Assembly (NCBI RefSeq): GCF_000744655.1
Contig: NZ_JQMJ01000003.1
Location: 434,001 to 498,000, forward strand
Direction of reading: 5' to 3'
DNA length: 64,000 bases
Source of the DNA: Streptacidiphilus rugosus AM-16
Lineage (GTDB): Bacteria > Actinomycetota > Actinomycetes > Streptomycetales > Streptomycetaceae
Part shown: one piece after another, positions 34,453 to 42,590 of the stretch
Layout: every line of letters starts with the position of its first letter
Position numbering within the stretch: position 1 is the first letter of the stretch
Program-made: the position numbers and the translations under genes
Notes under the pieces: generated by a model
What the model was told of the DNA's origin: nothing
What the model saw: only the letters and a program-made list of their open reading frames with translations
Database searches by the model: none

Positions 34453-35200
34453 AGGTCGACACCGCCCACACGTAGCCGAGGACGCCGAAGGCGACGCACC
34501 AGGCGACGGCGGCGATCGCGTCGCCGGTCGAGGCGTGGCCCTCCAGCAGCAGTCCGCGCAGCGTCTCGATGATCGGGGTGAACGGCTGGTACTCCGCGAA
34601 CTGCCGGATGCCGGCGCCCATGCTGTGGGCGGGCACGAACGCGCTGCTCAGGAAGGGCAGCATGATCAGCGGGACGGTGGCCATGCCCGCCGACTCCACG
34701 GTCCTGGCGGCCAGGCCCATGGCGACGGTGAGCCAGCTGACCGCGAAGCCGAGCAGCAGCAGGAGGCCGACGGCGGCGAGCCACTGGGCGGCGTCGGCGT
34801 GCGGGCGGAATCCCATCGCGAAGCCGACGCCGATGATGGCCGCGTCGGCGAGCAGTCCGCGCACCGTCGTGGAGACGACGTGTCCGGCCAGCACGGCGCC
34901 GTGGGAGACGTCCATGGCCTTGAAGCGGTTGATGACGCCCTTGGTCATGTCGCCGTTGACGGCGGCGGCGGTCGGGCCGAGTCCGTAGCTGATGGCCATG
35001 ACCAGCAGGCCGGGCACGGCGTAGTCGACGTAGCTGCCCTCGACCTTGAAGGCGCCGCCGAAGACCCAGACGAACATCAGCATGATGACGATGGGGAAGA
35101 GGACCGCCTGGAACACCGTGACGGGGTTCCTGACGGTGTGCCGGACGTTGCGGCGCAGCATGATCGCGGAGTCGCCGAGTGCGGTCGAGAGCGTGCTCAT
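34436..35200 (-). CDS. ABC-2 type transporter permease (DrrB-like)
   Basis: 254 residues with six spans (VFQAVLFPIVIMLMFVWVFGG, YAVPGLLVMAISYGLG, GLLADAAIIGVGFAMGF, WLAAVGLLLLLGFAVSWLTVAMG, VPLIMLPFLSSAFVP, AIAAVAWCVAFGVLGYVWAVS). The ABC-2 motif EYQPFTPIIETLRGLLL is near the C-terminus. Works with the ATPase encoded immediately upstream; the two overlap by four bases (ATGA), giving a 1:1 coupled pair. A daunorubicin-resistance-type exporter by similarity. The substrate is unknown. Confidence 0.88.
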   Translation of the reverse strand: MSTLSTALGDSAIMLRRNVRHTVRNPVTVFQAVLFPIVIMLMFVWVFGGAFKVEGSYVDYAVPGLLVMAISYGLGPTAAAVNGDMTKGVINRFKAMDVSHGAVLAGHVVSTTVRGLLADAAIIGVGFAMGFRPHADAAQWLAAVGLLLLLGFAVSWLTVAMGLAARTVESAGMATVPLIMLPFLSSAFVPAHSMGAGIRQFAEYQPFTPIIETLRGLLLEGHASTGDAIAAVAWCVAFGVLGYVWAVSTFRKRA

Positions 35201-36219
35201 CGTGCGATCGCCTCCGTGGTGGCGTTGTCGGTGGGGTCGTCGGTGGACGTGCCGGCGGTGGAGCTGTCCGGTCCGGCGCCGGCGGTCCTGTCGGCCGCGG
35301 TGTCGGCGTGACCGGTCAGGGCGAGGAAGACGTCGTCGAGGTCAGGGGTGTGCACCGAGAACTCCTCGGCGTTGAGCGCGTGTTCGTCGAGGCGGTCCAG
35401 CACGCCGCGCACCGACCGTGAGCCGCCGTCGCTGGGCACCCGCAGGGTGAGCTCCTGGTCGTCCCTGGTGGCCCCGGCGAGGATCCGCGCGGCCGCGTCG
35501 AGGACGGCGGGGTCGGCGAACCTGAGCCGGACGTGAGTGCCGGGGACCTGGCGCTTGAGCTCCGCGGGGGTGCCCTCGGCGACGATGCGGCCCTGGTCGA
35601 GCACCGCGATCCGGTCGGCGAGCTGGTCGGCCTCCTCGAGGTACTGGGTGGTGAGGAAGATCGTGGTGCCCTCGGCCACCAGGCCGCGGACGATCTCCCA
35701 CATGGTGCGCCTGCTGCGCGGGTCGAGGCCGGTGGTGGGCTCGTCGAGGAAGATGATCCGCGGGTCGCCGACCAGCGTCATCGCCAGGTCCAGCTTCCTG
35801 CGCATCCCGCCGGAGTAGCTGGAGGCGAGTTTGTCCGCCGAGTCGGCCAGGTCGAAGCGGTCCAGCAGCCCGGCGACGACGCGGTCGCCGGAGCGGACCC
35901 GCTTCAGGTCCGCCATCAGGCGCAGGTTCTCCCGGCCCGTCAGCAGTTCGTCCACGGCCGCGAACTGGCCGGTGACGCCGATGACCGCGCGCACCTGCCT
36001 GGTCGCGGTCACCACGTCGTGCCCGGCGACCCGCACGGTGCCGGCGTCGGCCTTCATCAGGGTCGTCGAGATGTTGACCGTGGTCGTCTTGCCCGCGCCG
36101 TTCGGGCCGAGCATGGAGAAGACCGACCCCTCAGGGACCTGGAAGCCGATGCCGTCCAGGACGACCTTGTCCCCGTACGCCTTCCGCAGTCCGGAGACCG
36201 CGATCGCTGAATTCGTCAT
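35197..36219 (-). CDS. ABC transporter ATP-binding protein (DrrA-like)
   Basis: 340 residues. Walker A GPNGAGKTTTVN, Q-loop VTGQFAAVDELLTGRENL, signature YSGGMRRKLDLAMTLVG, Walker B RIIFLDEPTTGLDPRSR and H-loop TTIFLTTQYLEEADQLADRIAVL. The DrrA-type C-terminal domain (VRLRFADPAVLDAAARIL) and an Asp/Thr-rich tail follow. Drives export together with the permease encoded after it. ATG 36219. The 158-bp gap to the divergent sigma-factor gene holds both promoters. Confidence 0.93.
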   Translation of the reverse strand: MTNSAIAVSGLRKAYGDKVVLDGIGFQVPEGSVFSMLGPNGAGKTTTVNISTTLMKADAGTVRVAGHDVVTATRQVRAVIGVTGQFAAVDELLTGRENLRLMADLKRVRSGDRVVAGLLDRFDLADSADKLASSYSGGMRRKLDLAMTLVGDPRIIFLDEPTTGLDPRSRRTMWEIVRGLVAEGTTIFLTTQYLEEADQLADRIAVLDQGRIVAEGTPAELKRQVPGTHVRLRFADPAVLDAAARILAGATRDDQELTLRVPSDGGSRSVRGVLDRLDEHALNAEEFSVHTPDLDDVFLALTGHADTAADRTAGAGPDSSTAGTSTDDPTDNATTEAIAR

Positions 36220-36365
36220 GCGTCCACGGTGCCGAGCCGCCCTGTCACCCCCCTGTCACCCTCCTGACACGGCCGCTGACACCACGCTCCGTCGCATCGC
36301 CGCCGGTCAGGAAGGCGGACCGGTGAAATCGATCAAGGTACTGCCGTGGCCGCCGGGGCAGGCCC

Positions 36366-36371
36366 TAGGGT
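36366..36371 (+). promoter_or_regulatory. -10 box TAGGGT for the leaderless SnoaL-sigma gene
   Basis: TAGGGT is six bases before GTG 36378. The GGGAGC between them is too close to serve as a ribosome site. Confidence 0.5.
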
Positions 36372-36377
36372 GGGAGC

Positions 36378-37367
36378 GTGGCTGTGACCAGGGACCGCGA
36401 CGACATAGCCGGGCAGCTCGACCCCTACCGCAGGGAGTTGACGGCCTACTGCTACCGCATGCTCGGCTCCGCCTTCGAGGCGGAGGACGCGGTGCAGGAG
36501 ACCATGGTGCGCGCCTGGTCCTGGTTCGAGGGCTTCGAGGGCCGTTCGGCGCTGCGCACCTGGCTGTACCGGATCGCCACCAACGTCTGTCTGGACATGG
36601 CCCCGGCTCCCCAGCGCCGGGCCAGGCCCATGGACCTGTCCTCCCCCGGCTCGGCCACCGCGCCGGACCTGGCGCGGCTGGAGGAGAACGTCTGGGTCGG
36701 GCCGGTCCCCGACGAGCGGGTGCTGTTCGGCGACCCGGCCGAGGTCGCGGTGGGCCGGGAGACGATCAGGCTCGCCCTGGTCTCCGCACTGCAGCGGCTG
36801 CCGGCCAGGCAGCGCGCGGTGCTGATCCTGCGTGAGGTGCTCGCCTGGTCGGCCGCCGAGACGGCCGACCTGCTGGAGACCTCCGTGGCCTCGGTGAACA
36901 GCGCGCTGCAGCGCGCGCGGGCCACCCTCGCCGACCACGGCGGCGTTCCGTCCAGCGACACCTATCTGCCGCTGGACGAGACCCAGCGGGCGCTGCTGGC
37001 CAGGTACGTCAGGGCGTTCGAGGACTTCGACATCCAGGGTCTGCAGAGCCTGCTGCACGAGGACGCGGTCCTCAACATGCCGCCGTACCAGATGTGGGTG
37101 CGGGGGGTCGTCGAGCTGGGCGCGTGGTGGCAGGGAGCGGGCTGCGGCTGCCGCGGATCGCGCCTGCTGCCGGTGGAGGCGAACGGCACCCCGGCCTTCG
37201 CGCAGTACCGTCCGGCCGAGGACGGCGACGGCTGGACGCCGTGGGGGATCACCCTCCTGGAGATCACCGACGGCAGGATCAGCGCGATGACCAACCACAT
37301 GGACACCGAGCGGCTCTTCCCACTGTGGGGACTGCCGCCGCGGCTGCCCGCCGGACACCCCGCGTAG
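36378..37367 (+). CDS. sigma-70 family factor with C-terminal SnoaL-like domain
   Basis: 329 residues. Region 2 is LTAYCYRMLGSAFEAEDAVQETMVRAWSWFEGFEGRSALRTWLYRIATNVCLD. Region 4 is ALQRLPARQRAVLILREVLAWSAAETADLLETSVASVNSALQRARATL. The last 130 residues are a SnoaL/NTF2-like domain (LLARYVRAFEDFDIQGLQSLLHEDAVLNMPPYQMWVRG, ITDGRISAMTNHMDTERLF) that in SigJ, ECF41 and ECF56 groups replaces an anti-sigma factor and tunes activity. No anti-sigma gene adjoins it, which fits. Divergent from the DrrAB-type operon. The target promoter sequence is unknown. Confidence 0.85.
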   Translation: MAVTRDRDDIAGQLDPYRRELTAYCYRMLGSAFEAEDAVQETMVRAWSWFEGFEGRSALRTWLYRIATNVCLDMAPAPQRRARPMDLSSPGSATAPDLARLEENVWVGPVPDERVLFGDPAEVAVGRETIRLALVSALQRLPARQRAVLILREVLAWSAAETADLLETSVASVNSALQRARATLADHGGVPSSDTYLPLDETQRALLARYVRAFEDFDIQGLQSLLHEDAVLNMPPYQMWVRGVVELGAWWQGAGCGCRGSRLLPVEANGTPAFAQYRPAEDGDGWTPWGITLLEITDGRISAMTNHMDTERLFPLWGLPPRLPAGHPA

Positions 37368-37502
37368 AAGATCTCGGAAATCTCCGCGCGCGGCCGATGA
37401 GTTCTCCGGGCGTGCTTCGTCCGACCCTGTGAAGCAGCCCACGACGGCAGCGCCGGCAGGCGCTCCGGCCGTCGAAGCGATCGAAGCGACAGGAGATCAC
37501 CC

Positions 37503-37715
37503 ATGACCCAGCAGGTGAAGGGCCCCGCCAGCTACTTTCCCTCGATCGAGAAGAAGTACGGCCGCCCGATCGTGGAGTGGCAGGAACTGATCCGAGGTTC
37601 CGGTCTGACGAAGCACATGGAGCTGGTGAACTGGCTCAAGGCCGAGCACGGGCTCGGCCACGGGCACGCCAACGCTCTCGTCGCCCACACCCTGGCCGAG
37701 GCGAAGGGCCGGTGA
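37503..37715 (+). CDS. DUF4287 domain protein
   Basis: 70 residues. GPASYFPSIEKKYGRPIVEWQELIRG, then KHMELVNWLKAEHGLGHGHANALVAHTLAEA, is the helix-rich DUF4287 domain, seen alone or before DUF5655. ATG 37503 follows AGGAGATCACCC. Function unknown. It is convergent with the SsgA-like gene 19 bp further on. Confidence 0.8.
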   Translation: MTQQVKGPASYFPSIEKKYGRPIVEWQELIRGSGLTKHMELVNWLKAEHGLGHGHANALVAHTLAEAKGR

Positions 37716-37734
37716 GGGTTACCGCCCACACGGC

Positions 37735-38220
37735 TCACGGTGCGCCCCGGAGCCGTGCGATGAGGTCGTCGATGTCGAGGTGCCGTCCCTCCGCGCCGTA
37801 GGGGACGACGTGTTCGGTGAGCCGGAGGAAGCCCCGGATCTCCTCCGCCTCGGCGCGCAGCAGGGCCGCGCCCGGGCCGCTGCCGAGGGTGATGGACAGC
37901 GACCCGCTGCCGGGACCCGGGCTGATCACCACGTCACCGAGACCGGAGACCCGGCGCAGTCCCGAGCGGAGCGAGGCACGGTCGAGCACCCAGGTGACCG
38001 TGGTGCTGGGGCCGGTCAGGCAGTGCAGGCGGACGGCGTAGGGGTCGGCCTGGGTGTAGGTGAGCTGGGCGGACACCGGGATCTCGCCCATGTGCCCCGC
38101 CACCAGGTGGAGCCGGATGTCCGCGCCGCAGGCGGCGGCGGTTGCCCGGTCGACGGGCGGACGCGGTGGGCGGGGCGGTTCGGGGGCCTGCGGCGGCTGG
38201 GAGGCGTGGGGCGGGTTCAA
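37735..38220 (-). CDS. SsgA-like protein (SALP)
   Basis: 161 residues. SsgA-like proteins steer septum placement and peptidoglycan remodelling in sporulating actinomycetes. Landmarks are VSAQLTYTQADPYAVRLHCLTGPSTTVTWVLDRASL, GLGDVVISP and EIRGFLRLTEHVVPYGAEGRHLDIDDLIARL. The open frame continues to 38367, but TTG 38220 is preferred: GGGAGG lies nine bases upstream and the TTG overlaps the TGA of the preceding small ORF (TTGA). The first 30 residues are Pro-rich, which is unusual for the family. It is a second family member besides SsgA at 48137. Confidence 0.7.
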   Translation of the reverse strand: MNPPHASQPPQAPEPPRPPRPPVDRATAAACGADIRLHLVAGHMGEIPVSAQLTYTQADPYAVRLHCLTGPSTTVTWVLDRASLRSGLRRVSGLGDVVISPGPGSGSLSITLGSGPGAALLRAEAEEIRGFLRLTEHVVPYGAEGRHLDIDDLIARLRGAP

Positions 38221-38453
38221 CTCTGCTGCCCTCCCGGTCCTCTGCGGTGCTTGGCGAACAGCGGGTGTCCGTCCCTCGGCGAGGGGAGGGGGCGGCCGGG
38301 GACGCGCGTCAGGCGTCGCCATTCGAGGTCGGGCTCGCCCGGGACGGAGCGACCCGTGCTGTGCCACAGCTCGGCCAGATGGGTGTAGATGGGCTCGTCA
38401 TGCCGAAACGTTTCTTCTCGCCCCGCAGAGGGCCTCAACGAGTCTGCCGTCAT
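38217..38453 (-). CDS. small protein of unknown function, coupled to the SsgA-like gene
   Basis: 78 residues from ATG 38453 (MTADSLRPSAGREETFRHDEPIYTHLAELWHSTGRSVPG...). The middle, DEPIYTHLAELWHSTGRSVPGEPDLEWRRLT, has the look of a short conserved actinomycete protein, and the tail is basic. The frame also allows a TTG start at 38486. Its TGA overlaps the TTG start of the SsgA-like gene, and that overlap is the main argument that both are translated. No known domain recognised. Confidence 0.45.
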   Translation of the reverse strand: MTADSLRPSAGREETFRHDEPIYTHLAELWHSTGRSVPGEPDLEWRRLTRVPGRPLPSPRDGHPLFAKHRRGPGGQQS

Positions 38454-38571
38454 GCTCGGTTCAACGAGGGAAACGCCGTCTGGCAACTGTCCGGGGAGAT
38501 GCGGATGGAGATTCCTGCGGACACGTAGGCGCGGGGTCGCAGCCGCGCGGGTCGCGTGTGTACGGTGCGAA

Positions 38572-38607
38572 ATACGTTCGCCCGATGGGGGCGTGCGAAC
38601 GTATCGT
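38572..38607 (+). promoter_or_regulatory. inverted repeat over a leaderless promoter (YqeY-like gene)
   Basis: ATACGTTCGC at 38572-38581 and its exact complement GCGAACGTAT at 38595-38604 are separated by 13 bases. The right arm overlaps a -10 box TATCGT (38602-38607) that lies seven bases before ATG 38615. A repressor on this 33-bp dyad would cover both -35 and -10 positions. The regulator is not identified. Confidence 0.6.
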
Positions 38608-38614
38608 CGCGGCC

Positions 38615-38995
38615 ATGTCGATCGAATCCCCGTCCGCGCCCGTCCGTCAGCAGCTCAGGGACGCCCTCACCGGGGCGATCAAGGCGCGGGACCGGGCCGC
38701 CGCGTCCGTCCTCCGGGCGACGCTCGGCGCGATCGAGAACGCGGAGGCGATCGACCCGGCCGAGGCGCAGGGCGTGGCCGGGATCGGCCGCTCGCTCGCC
38801 GTCGAGCAGATCGCGGTCGGCGTCGGGGCGGCCGAGGCGCCGCGGCGGCTGCTGACGGAGCAGGACGTACGCGGGATCGTGCGCGACGAGATCGCCGAGC
38901 GGGAGGCGGCGGCCGGCCAGTACGAGCGGGTCGCCCGGCCCGAGCAGGCCGAGCGCCTGCGGGCGGAGATCGCCGTCCTCGCCGCCTTCCTCTGA
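38615..38995 (+). CDS. GatB/YqeY domain protein
   Basis: 126 residues. VRQQLRDALTGAIKARDRAAASVLRATLGAIENAEAID is the typical YqeY opening; RRLLTEQDVRGIVRDEIAEREAAAGQYERVARPEQAERLRAEIAVLAAFL is the C-terminal helical part. YqeY shares its fold with the tRNA-binding tail of GatB, but its role is unclear. ATG 38615 lacks a ribosome site and fits a leaderless transcript from the TATCGT box. The upstream dyad suggests tight repression. Confidence 0.75.
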   Translation: MSIESPSAPVRQQLRDALTGAIKARDRAAASVLRATLGAIENAEAIDPAEAQGVAGIGRSLAVEQIAVGVGAAEAPRRLLTEQDVRGIVRDEIAEREAAAGQYERVARPEQAERLRAEIAVLAAFL

Positions 38996-39104
38996 CTCCC
39001 TCTGACGCGGGACCGCTGCGGTGACGCGGGAGCCGGAGTGAGGCGGGAGCGTGAGTGAGACAGGGCCGGGGCCCCCTCCCGGCTGCCCGGCCACGTCGAG
39101 GCCA

Positions 39105-39156
39105 CCGACCATGATCGCCAAGTGTCAGCTGTGAAGCATTCAGCGATCTTGGTCGG
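39105..39156. other. extended parS-like palindrome, site 4 (one half-site lost)
   Basis: Arms CCGACC/GGTCGG and GATCGC/GCGATC match those of the other sites, centred between 39130 and 39131. In the core the left half TTCAC is replaced by CAGCT while GTGAAGCATT is intact. It overlaps the TetR stop codon at 39140 and so encodes its last residues. Probably a decayed ParB site now kept as a terminator-like hairpin. Confidence 0.6.
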
Positions 39157-39754
39157 CGGAGGTCGCGGCGGGGAAGAGTGACCTCAGCCCGGAGGCGAAG
39201 ACCTCGGGCTCGTCCACGCCGAAGGCCGCGCGCTGGAGCAGGTAGCCCTGCAGTGCGGCGATGATCACGCGGGCGCAGGCGGCCGGGTCGGCGTCCGCCG
39301 GGAGCTCGCCGCGTCGCCGGTGGACCGAGAGGGTCTCCGCGAGCAGGTCGGCCAGGCGCAGCATGCCGTTGTGCAGGACCTTGGACAACTCCTCGTCGCG
39401 CAGGCCCTCGGCCCACACCTGGATGATCAGCCGGTTCAGTTCCGGGTCCCGCAGGGTCTCCACGGGTGCGCCCGGCAGCCCGCCGAGCAGGTCCCTCAGC
39501 GGTGGCGGATCCTGCGGGTTCAGGTAGGTGACCAGGCTCTGCGTGACGCTCGCGAGCGCCTCCGCGGCGATGGTGCTGACCAGCTCCTCCTTGCCTGAGA
39601 AGTAGCGGTAGAAGGCCCCGGGGGAGAGGCCTATCTCGGTCAGTAGTTCCTGCATCGAGGGGGCGTGGAATCCGTTCGCGGCGAAGCAGCGCCGGGCTCC
39701 GGCGAGGATCTGCTGCCGACGGGCTTCGCTGTGCTCCTTGGATACGCGTGGCAT
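39140..39754 (-). CDS. TetR family transcriptional regulator
   Basis: 204 residues. N-terminal helix-turn-helix: RRQQILAGARRCFAANGFHAPSMQELLTEIGLSPGAFYRYFSGKEEL. The C-terminal ligand domain ends FGVDEPEVFASGLRSLFPAA. ATG 39754 has TGGAG four bases upstream. It is divergent from the membrane-protein gene at 39866, and the 111-bp gap carries two copies of CGAAYGTTCCTTCT, so it most likely represses itself and that gene. The tail TSADQDR is encoded by the decayed parS-like site. Confidence 0.88.
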   Translation of the reverse strand: MPRVSKEHSEARRQQILAGARRCFAANGFHAPSMQELLTEIGLSPGAFYRYFSGKEELVSTIAAEALASVTQSLVTYLNPQDPPPLRDLLGGLPGAPVETLRDPELNRLIIQVWAEGLRDEELSKVLHNGMLRLADLLAETLSVHRRRGELPADADPAACARVIIAALQGYLLQRAAFGVDEPEVFASGLRSLFPAATSADQDR

Positions 39755-39769
39755 GGCTCCAAAATAAAG

Positions 39770-39840
39770 CGAACGTTCCTTCTTGACAACGCCCTTGCTC
39801 CGGCGCAGTCTGAGGTCATAGCAAAACGAATGTTCCTTCT
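39770..39840. promoter_or_regulatory. TetR operator pair and -35 box in the divergent gap
   Basis: CGAACGTTCCTTCT (39770-39783) and CGAATGTTCCTTCT (39827-39840) differ at one base. The first contains the palindrome GAACGTTC. A consensus -35 TTGACA lies at 39783-39788 for the rightward gene, with a weak -10 (CAGTCT) at 39806-39811. Both boxes flank this promoter, as expected for repression by the divergent TetR. Confidence 0.6.
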
Positions 39841-39865
39841 CTTTGGAGAACCGGGAGACCACCCC

Positions 39866-40900
39866 ATGAACGCTCGCCTGCGCCCCTACCTGCTGGTCGT
39901 GCTGCTGCCGCTCGTCGCCGTCGCCCTGCTCTGGGCGTTCGTCTGGCCGGCGGCCAGGACAGCTCCGCGTGAGCTGCCGCTGGGCCTGGTCGGGCCGGAC
40001 CGTGCGGTGGTCCAGGTCGAGCAGGGCCTCGAAGTCCACGCCGGGCCGCACGCCTTCGCGGTCCACCGCTACGCCGACCTCGCCGCCGCCCGAACCGCCG
40101 TCGCGGACCGGCAGGTCTACGGTGCGATCGTGCTCGCCCCCGAAGGGACGCGGATGCTCACCGCCTCGGCGGCCTCCCCCGCCGTGGCCACCCTGCTGCA
40201 GCAGGTGGCGCACCAGGCGCCCGGCGGTGCGACGGTGACCGATGTCGTCCCCCTGCCGTCCGGCGACCCGCGTGGCAGCGTCTTCGCCTCCTCGGTGCTG
40301 CCGATGGCGATCGCCGGACTGGCCCTCGGCGCGGTGACCTTCCTGTTCGGCCGCGGTGTGGGTCAGCGGCTGCTGATGCTGCTGCTCTCGGCCGCGGCGG
40401 TCGGCGCGGCGGCGGTGACGGTGAGCCAGGGCTGGCTCGGCGCGCTGGAGGGGAACGCGGCGGCGAACGCCGGAGTGGTGGCGCTGATGGTCCTCGCGGT
40501 CTCCTCGGTGGTCTGCGGCCTCGCGATCCGGCTCGGCGCCAAGGGGATCGGCCTCGGCGCCCTGGTCCTGATGCTGCTCGGCAACGCCTGGTCGGGAGTG
40601 ATGTCCGCACCGGAGCTGCTGCCCGGCTTCGCCTCCTGGGCCGGCCGTCTGCTCCCGGTCGGGGCCGGCGCGACGGCCCTGCGGGACGCCGCCTTCTTCG
40701 GCGGGCACCGGATCGGGTTCCCGCTGCTGGTCCTGGCGGCCTGGATCGTCGCCGGTCTGGGCCTGACCGCCCTCGCCGCCCGCGCAGGCACCGGCTCCGG
40801 CTCGAAGGCGGTCGCCAGTGCCGAGGACGCGTCCGTCGCGCCCCGCCGCGGTGACGAGGCGGCGGAGGCAGGGCGGGAGGGCCGGCCGGCGGTCGTCTGA
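39866..40900 (+). CDS. polytopic membrane protein, ABC-2/YhgE-like
   Basis: 344 residues. N-terminal span (YLLVVLLPLVAVALLWAFVWPAA), a 140-residue external domain (LPLGLVGPDRAVVQVEQGLEVH...), then five spans (VLPMAIAGLALGAVTFLFG, LLMLLLSAAAVGAAAVTV, GVVALMVLAVSSVVCGLAI, GLGALVLMLLGNAWSGV, FPLLVLAAWIVAGLGLTAL). The SAPELLPGFASWAGRLLPVGAGATALRDAAFFGG segment resembles the ABC-2 permease/YhgE-Pip group. Probable export or envelope function under control of the divergent TetR. A GGGAGACC ribosome site precedes ATG 39866. Confidence 0.65.
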   Translation: MNARLRPYLLVVLLPLVAVALLWAFVWPAARTAPRELPLGLVGPDRAVVQVEQGLEVHAGPHAFAVHRYADLAAARTAVADRQVYGAIVLAPEGTRMLTASAASPAVATLLQQVAHQAPGGATVTDVVPLPSGDPRGSVFASSVLPMAIAGLALGAVTFLFGRGVGQRLLMLLLSAAAVGAAAVTVSQGWLGALEGNAAANAGVVALMVLAVSSVVCGLAIRLGAKGIGLGALVLMLLGNAWSGVMSAPELLPGFASWAGRLLPVGAGATALRDAAFFGGHRIGFPLLVLAAWIVAGLGLTALAARAGTGSGSKAVASAEDASVAPRRGDEAAEAGREGRPAVV

Positions 40901-41070
40901 GTCGCCGACCTGGGCCGCTCCCCCGCACCCCGAACGACCCGCACCCGGTACGAAGCGCACCCTGCGCGACCCGCTCCCCGCACGACGGAGAGGACCGCCG
41001 GAGACCCCGGCGGTCCTCGCCGTTCGGCCGCTCACCGGCAATTCGTTTCCGCGGCTCCGTGCGCGCGGAC

Positions 41071-41076
41071 TAGCGT
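41071..41076 (+). promoter_or_regulatory. -10 box TAGCGT for a leaderless serine hydrolase gene
   Basis: TAGCGT is six bases before ATG 41083, with no ribosome site between. Confidence 0.5.
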
Positions 41077-41082
41077 CGGATC

Positions 41083-42501
41083 ATGTCGACACCGCAACTC
41101 CCCTACGCCATCGGCGACGACGACTTCACCGAGCTGCTGCCGGAGACCCGCCGCGCCCTCGCCCACCGCATCGCCGTCGCCCAGCGCGAGGGCCGGATCC
41201 CCGGGATCGTGGCCGCCGTCCTGCGCGACGGCGAGCGGCGCTGGTGGGGATCGCGCAGCATGGTCGACGGGCACGCGCCGGACCCCGACACCCAGTTCCG
41301 CATCGGCTCGATCACCAAGACCTTCGTCGCCGTGCTGGTGATGCGGCTGCGCGACGAGGGCAGGCTGAAGCTCTCCGACCGCCTCGGGCAGCACCTGCCC
41401 GCGGTGGGGCCCGCCGCCGGAGAGGTGACGATCCGCCAACTGCTGTCGCACACCTCCGGGCTGAGCAACGAGCCGCCCGGCCCCTGGTGGGAGCGGTCCG
41501 ACGGGGCGCTGCGCCCCGAGCTCGGCGACGTGCTGCAGCACCCGCCGCTGCGGCACGAGCCCGGCCGCCTCTTCCACTACTCCAACGTCGGCTTCGCGCT
41601 GCTCGGGGCGCTGGTGGAGCAGCTGCGCGGGGACGACTGGTACACCGTGCTGCACCGCGAGGTGCTGCGCACGCTCGGCATGCGGCGCACCAGCGCCCTG
41701 CCGGACGCGCCGCACGCGGGCGGCTGGGCGGTGCACCCGTGGGCGGAGGTGATCCTCACTGAGCCGCTCCAGCAGACCGGGCGAATGGCTCCGGCCGGTC
41801 AGCTCTGGTCCACGGTGCAGGACCTGACCCGGTGGGCCGCCTTCCTGGCCGCGGGCGACGAGCGGGTGCTGGCGGCGTCGAGCCTCGCCGAGATGCGGGA
41901 GTGCAACGCGTCGGGTGAGGAGCGGTACGGGCTCGGCCTCGCGCTCACCGAGGTCGGCGGGCTGGAGCTGGCCGGGCACACCGGCTCGATGCCCGGCTTC
42001 CTCGCCGCGCTCTGGGTCTGCCCGGAGGCGCGGCTCGGCGCGGTGGTGCTCAGCAACGCGACCACGGGCCCGGTGGGCGGGATCGGCACGTTGACGGCCG
42101 ATCTCCTCCGGATCGTCGCCGAGCGCGAGCCGCTGATCCCGCAGCCCTGGCGTCCGCTGGCGGACTACGACCCGCGGGTGCTCGCGCTGACCGGGCCCTG
42201 GTACTGGGGGCCGAGCGGCTACGCGCTGCGGCTGGTGGGCGCGGGCGACGAACTGGAGCTGACGCCGCTCGGAGCGGCGGGGACCAGGGAGTGCCGACTG
42301 CTGCGCGCCGAGGACGGGGAGTCGTGGATCGCCGAGGGCGGTTACTGGCACGGCGAGACGATGCGCGCGGTGCCGGACGCGCAGGGCGCGGTGGACCATC
42401 TCGACCTCGGCACCTTCGTGCTGACCCGCGAGCCCTACCCGCTCGACGGTCCGGTGCCGGGCGGGGTGGACCCGGAGGGCTGGCGCGCCGAGGATTGGTG
42501 A
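41083..42501 (+). CDS. serine hydrolase, beta-lactamase/class C PBP fold
   Basis: 472 residues, no signal peptide, so cytoplasmic. Motif 1 S-x-x-K in FRIGSITKTFVAVLVMRL, motif 2 Y-x-N in HYSNVGFALLG and motif 3 H-T-G in LAGHTGSMPGFLAAL form a complete catalytic set. A C-terminal lipocalin-like domain (ALTGPWYWGPSGYALRLVG) is typical of the esterase/peptidase members. Could be an esterase or D-aminopeptidase; the substrate is not predictable. ATG 41083 is fixed by the TAGCGT box. It is followed by the metallo-hydrolase gene on the same strand. Confidence 0.85.
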   Translation: MSTPQLPYAIGDDDFTELLPETRRALAHRIAVAQREGRIPGIVAAVLRDGERRWWGSRSMVDGHAPDPDTQFRIGSITKTFVAVLVMRLRDEGRLKLSDRLGQHLPAVGPAAGEVTIRQLLSHTSGLSNEPPGPWWERSDGALRPELGDVLQHPPLRHEPGRLFHYSNVGFALLGALVEQLRGDDWYTVLHREVLRTLGMRRTSALPDAPHAGGWAVHPWAEVILTEPLQQTGRMAPAGQLWSTVQDLTRWAAFLAAGDERVLAASSLAEMRECNASGEERYGLGLALTEVGGLELAGHTGSMPGFLAALWVCPEARLGAVVLSNATTGPVGGIGTLTADLLRIVAEREPLIPQPWRPLADYDPRVLALTGPWYWGPSGYALRLVGAGDELELTPLGAAGTRECRLLRAEDGESWIAEGGYWHGETMRAVPDAQGAVDHLDLGTFVLTREPYPLDGPVPGGVDPEGWRAEDW

Positions 42502-42590
42502 AATACCTGCTGATTCGGCGGAATTTGTCATCATGCGGGTAAAGCGGGCATCCCTCGCACGGTGTGCGACGAGCGCGAAGAGGCTGAGTG

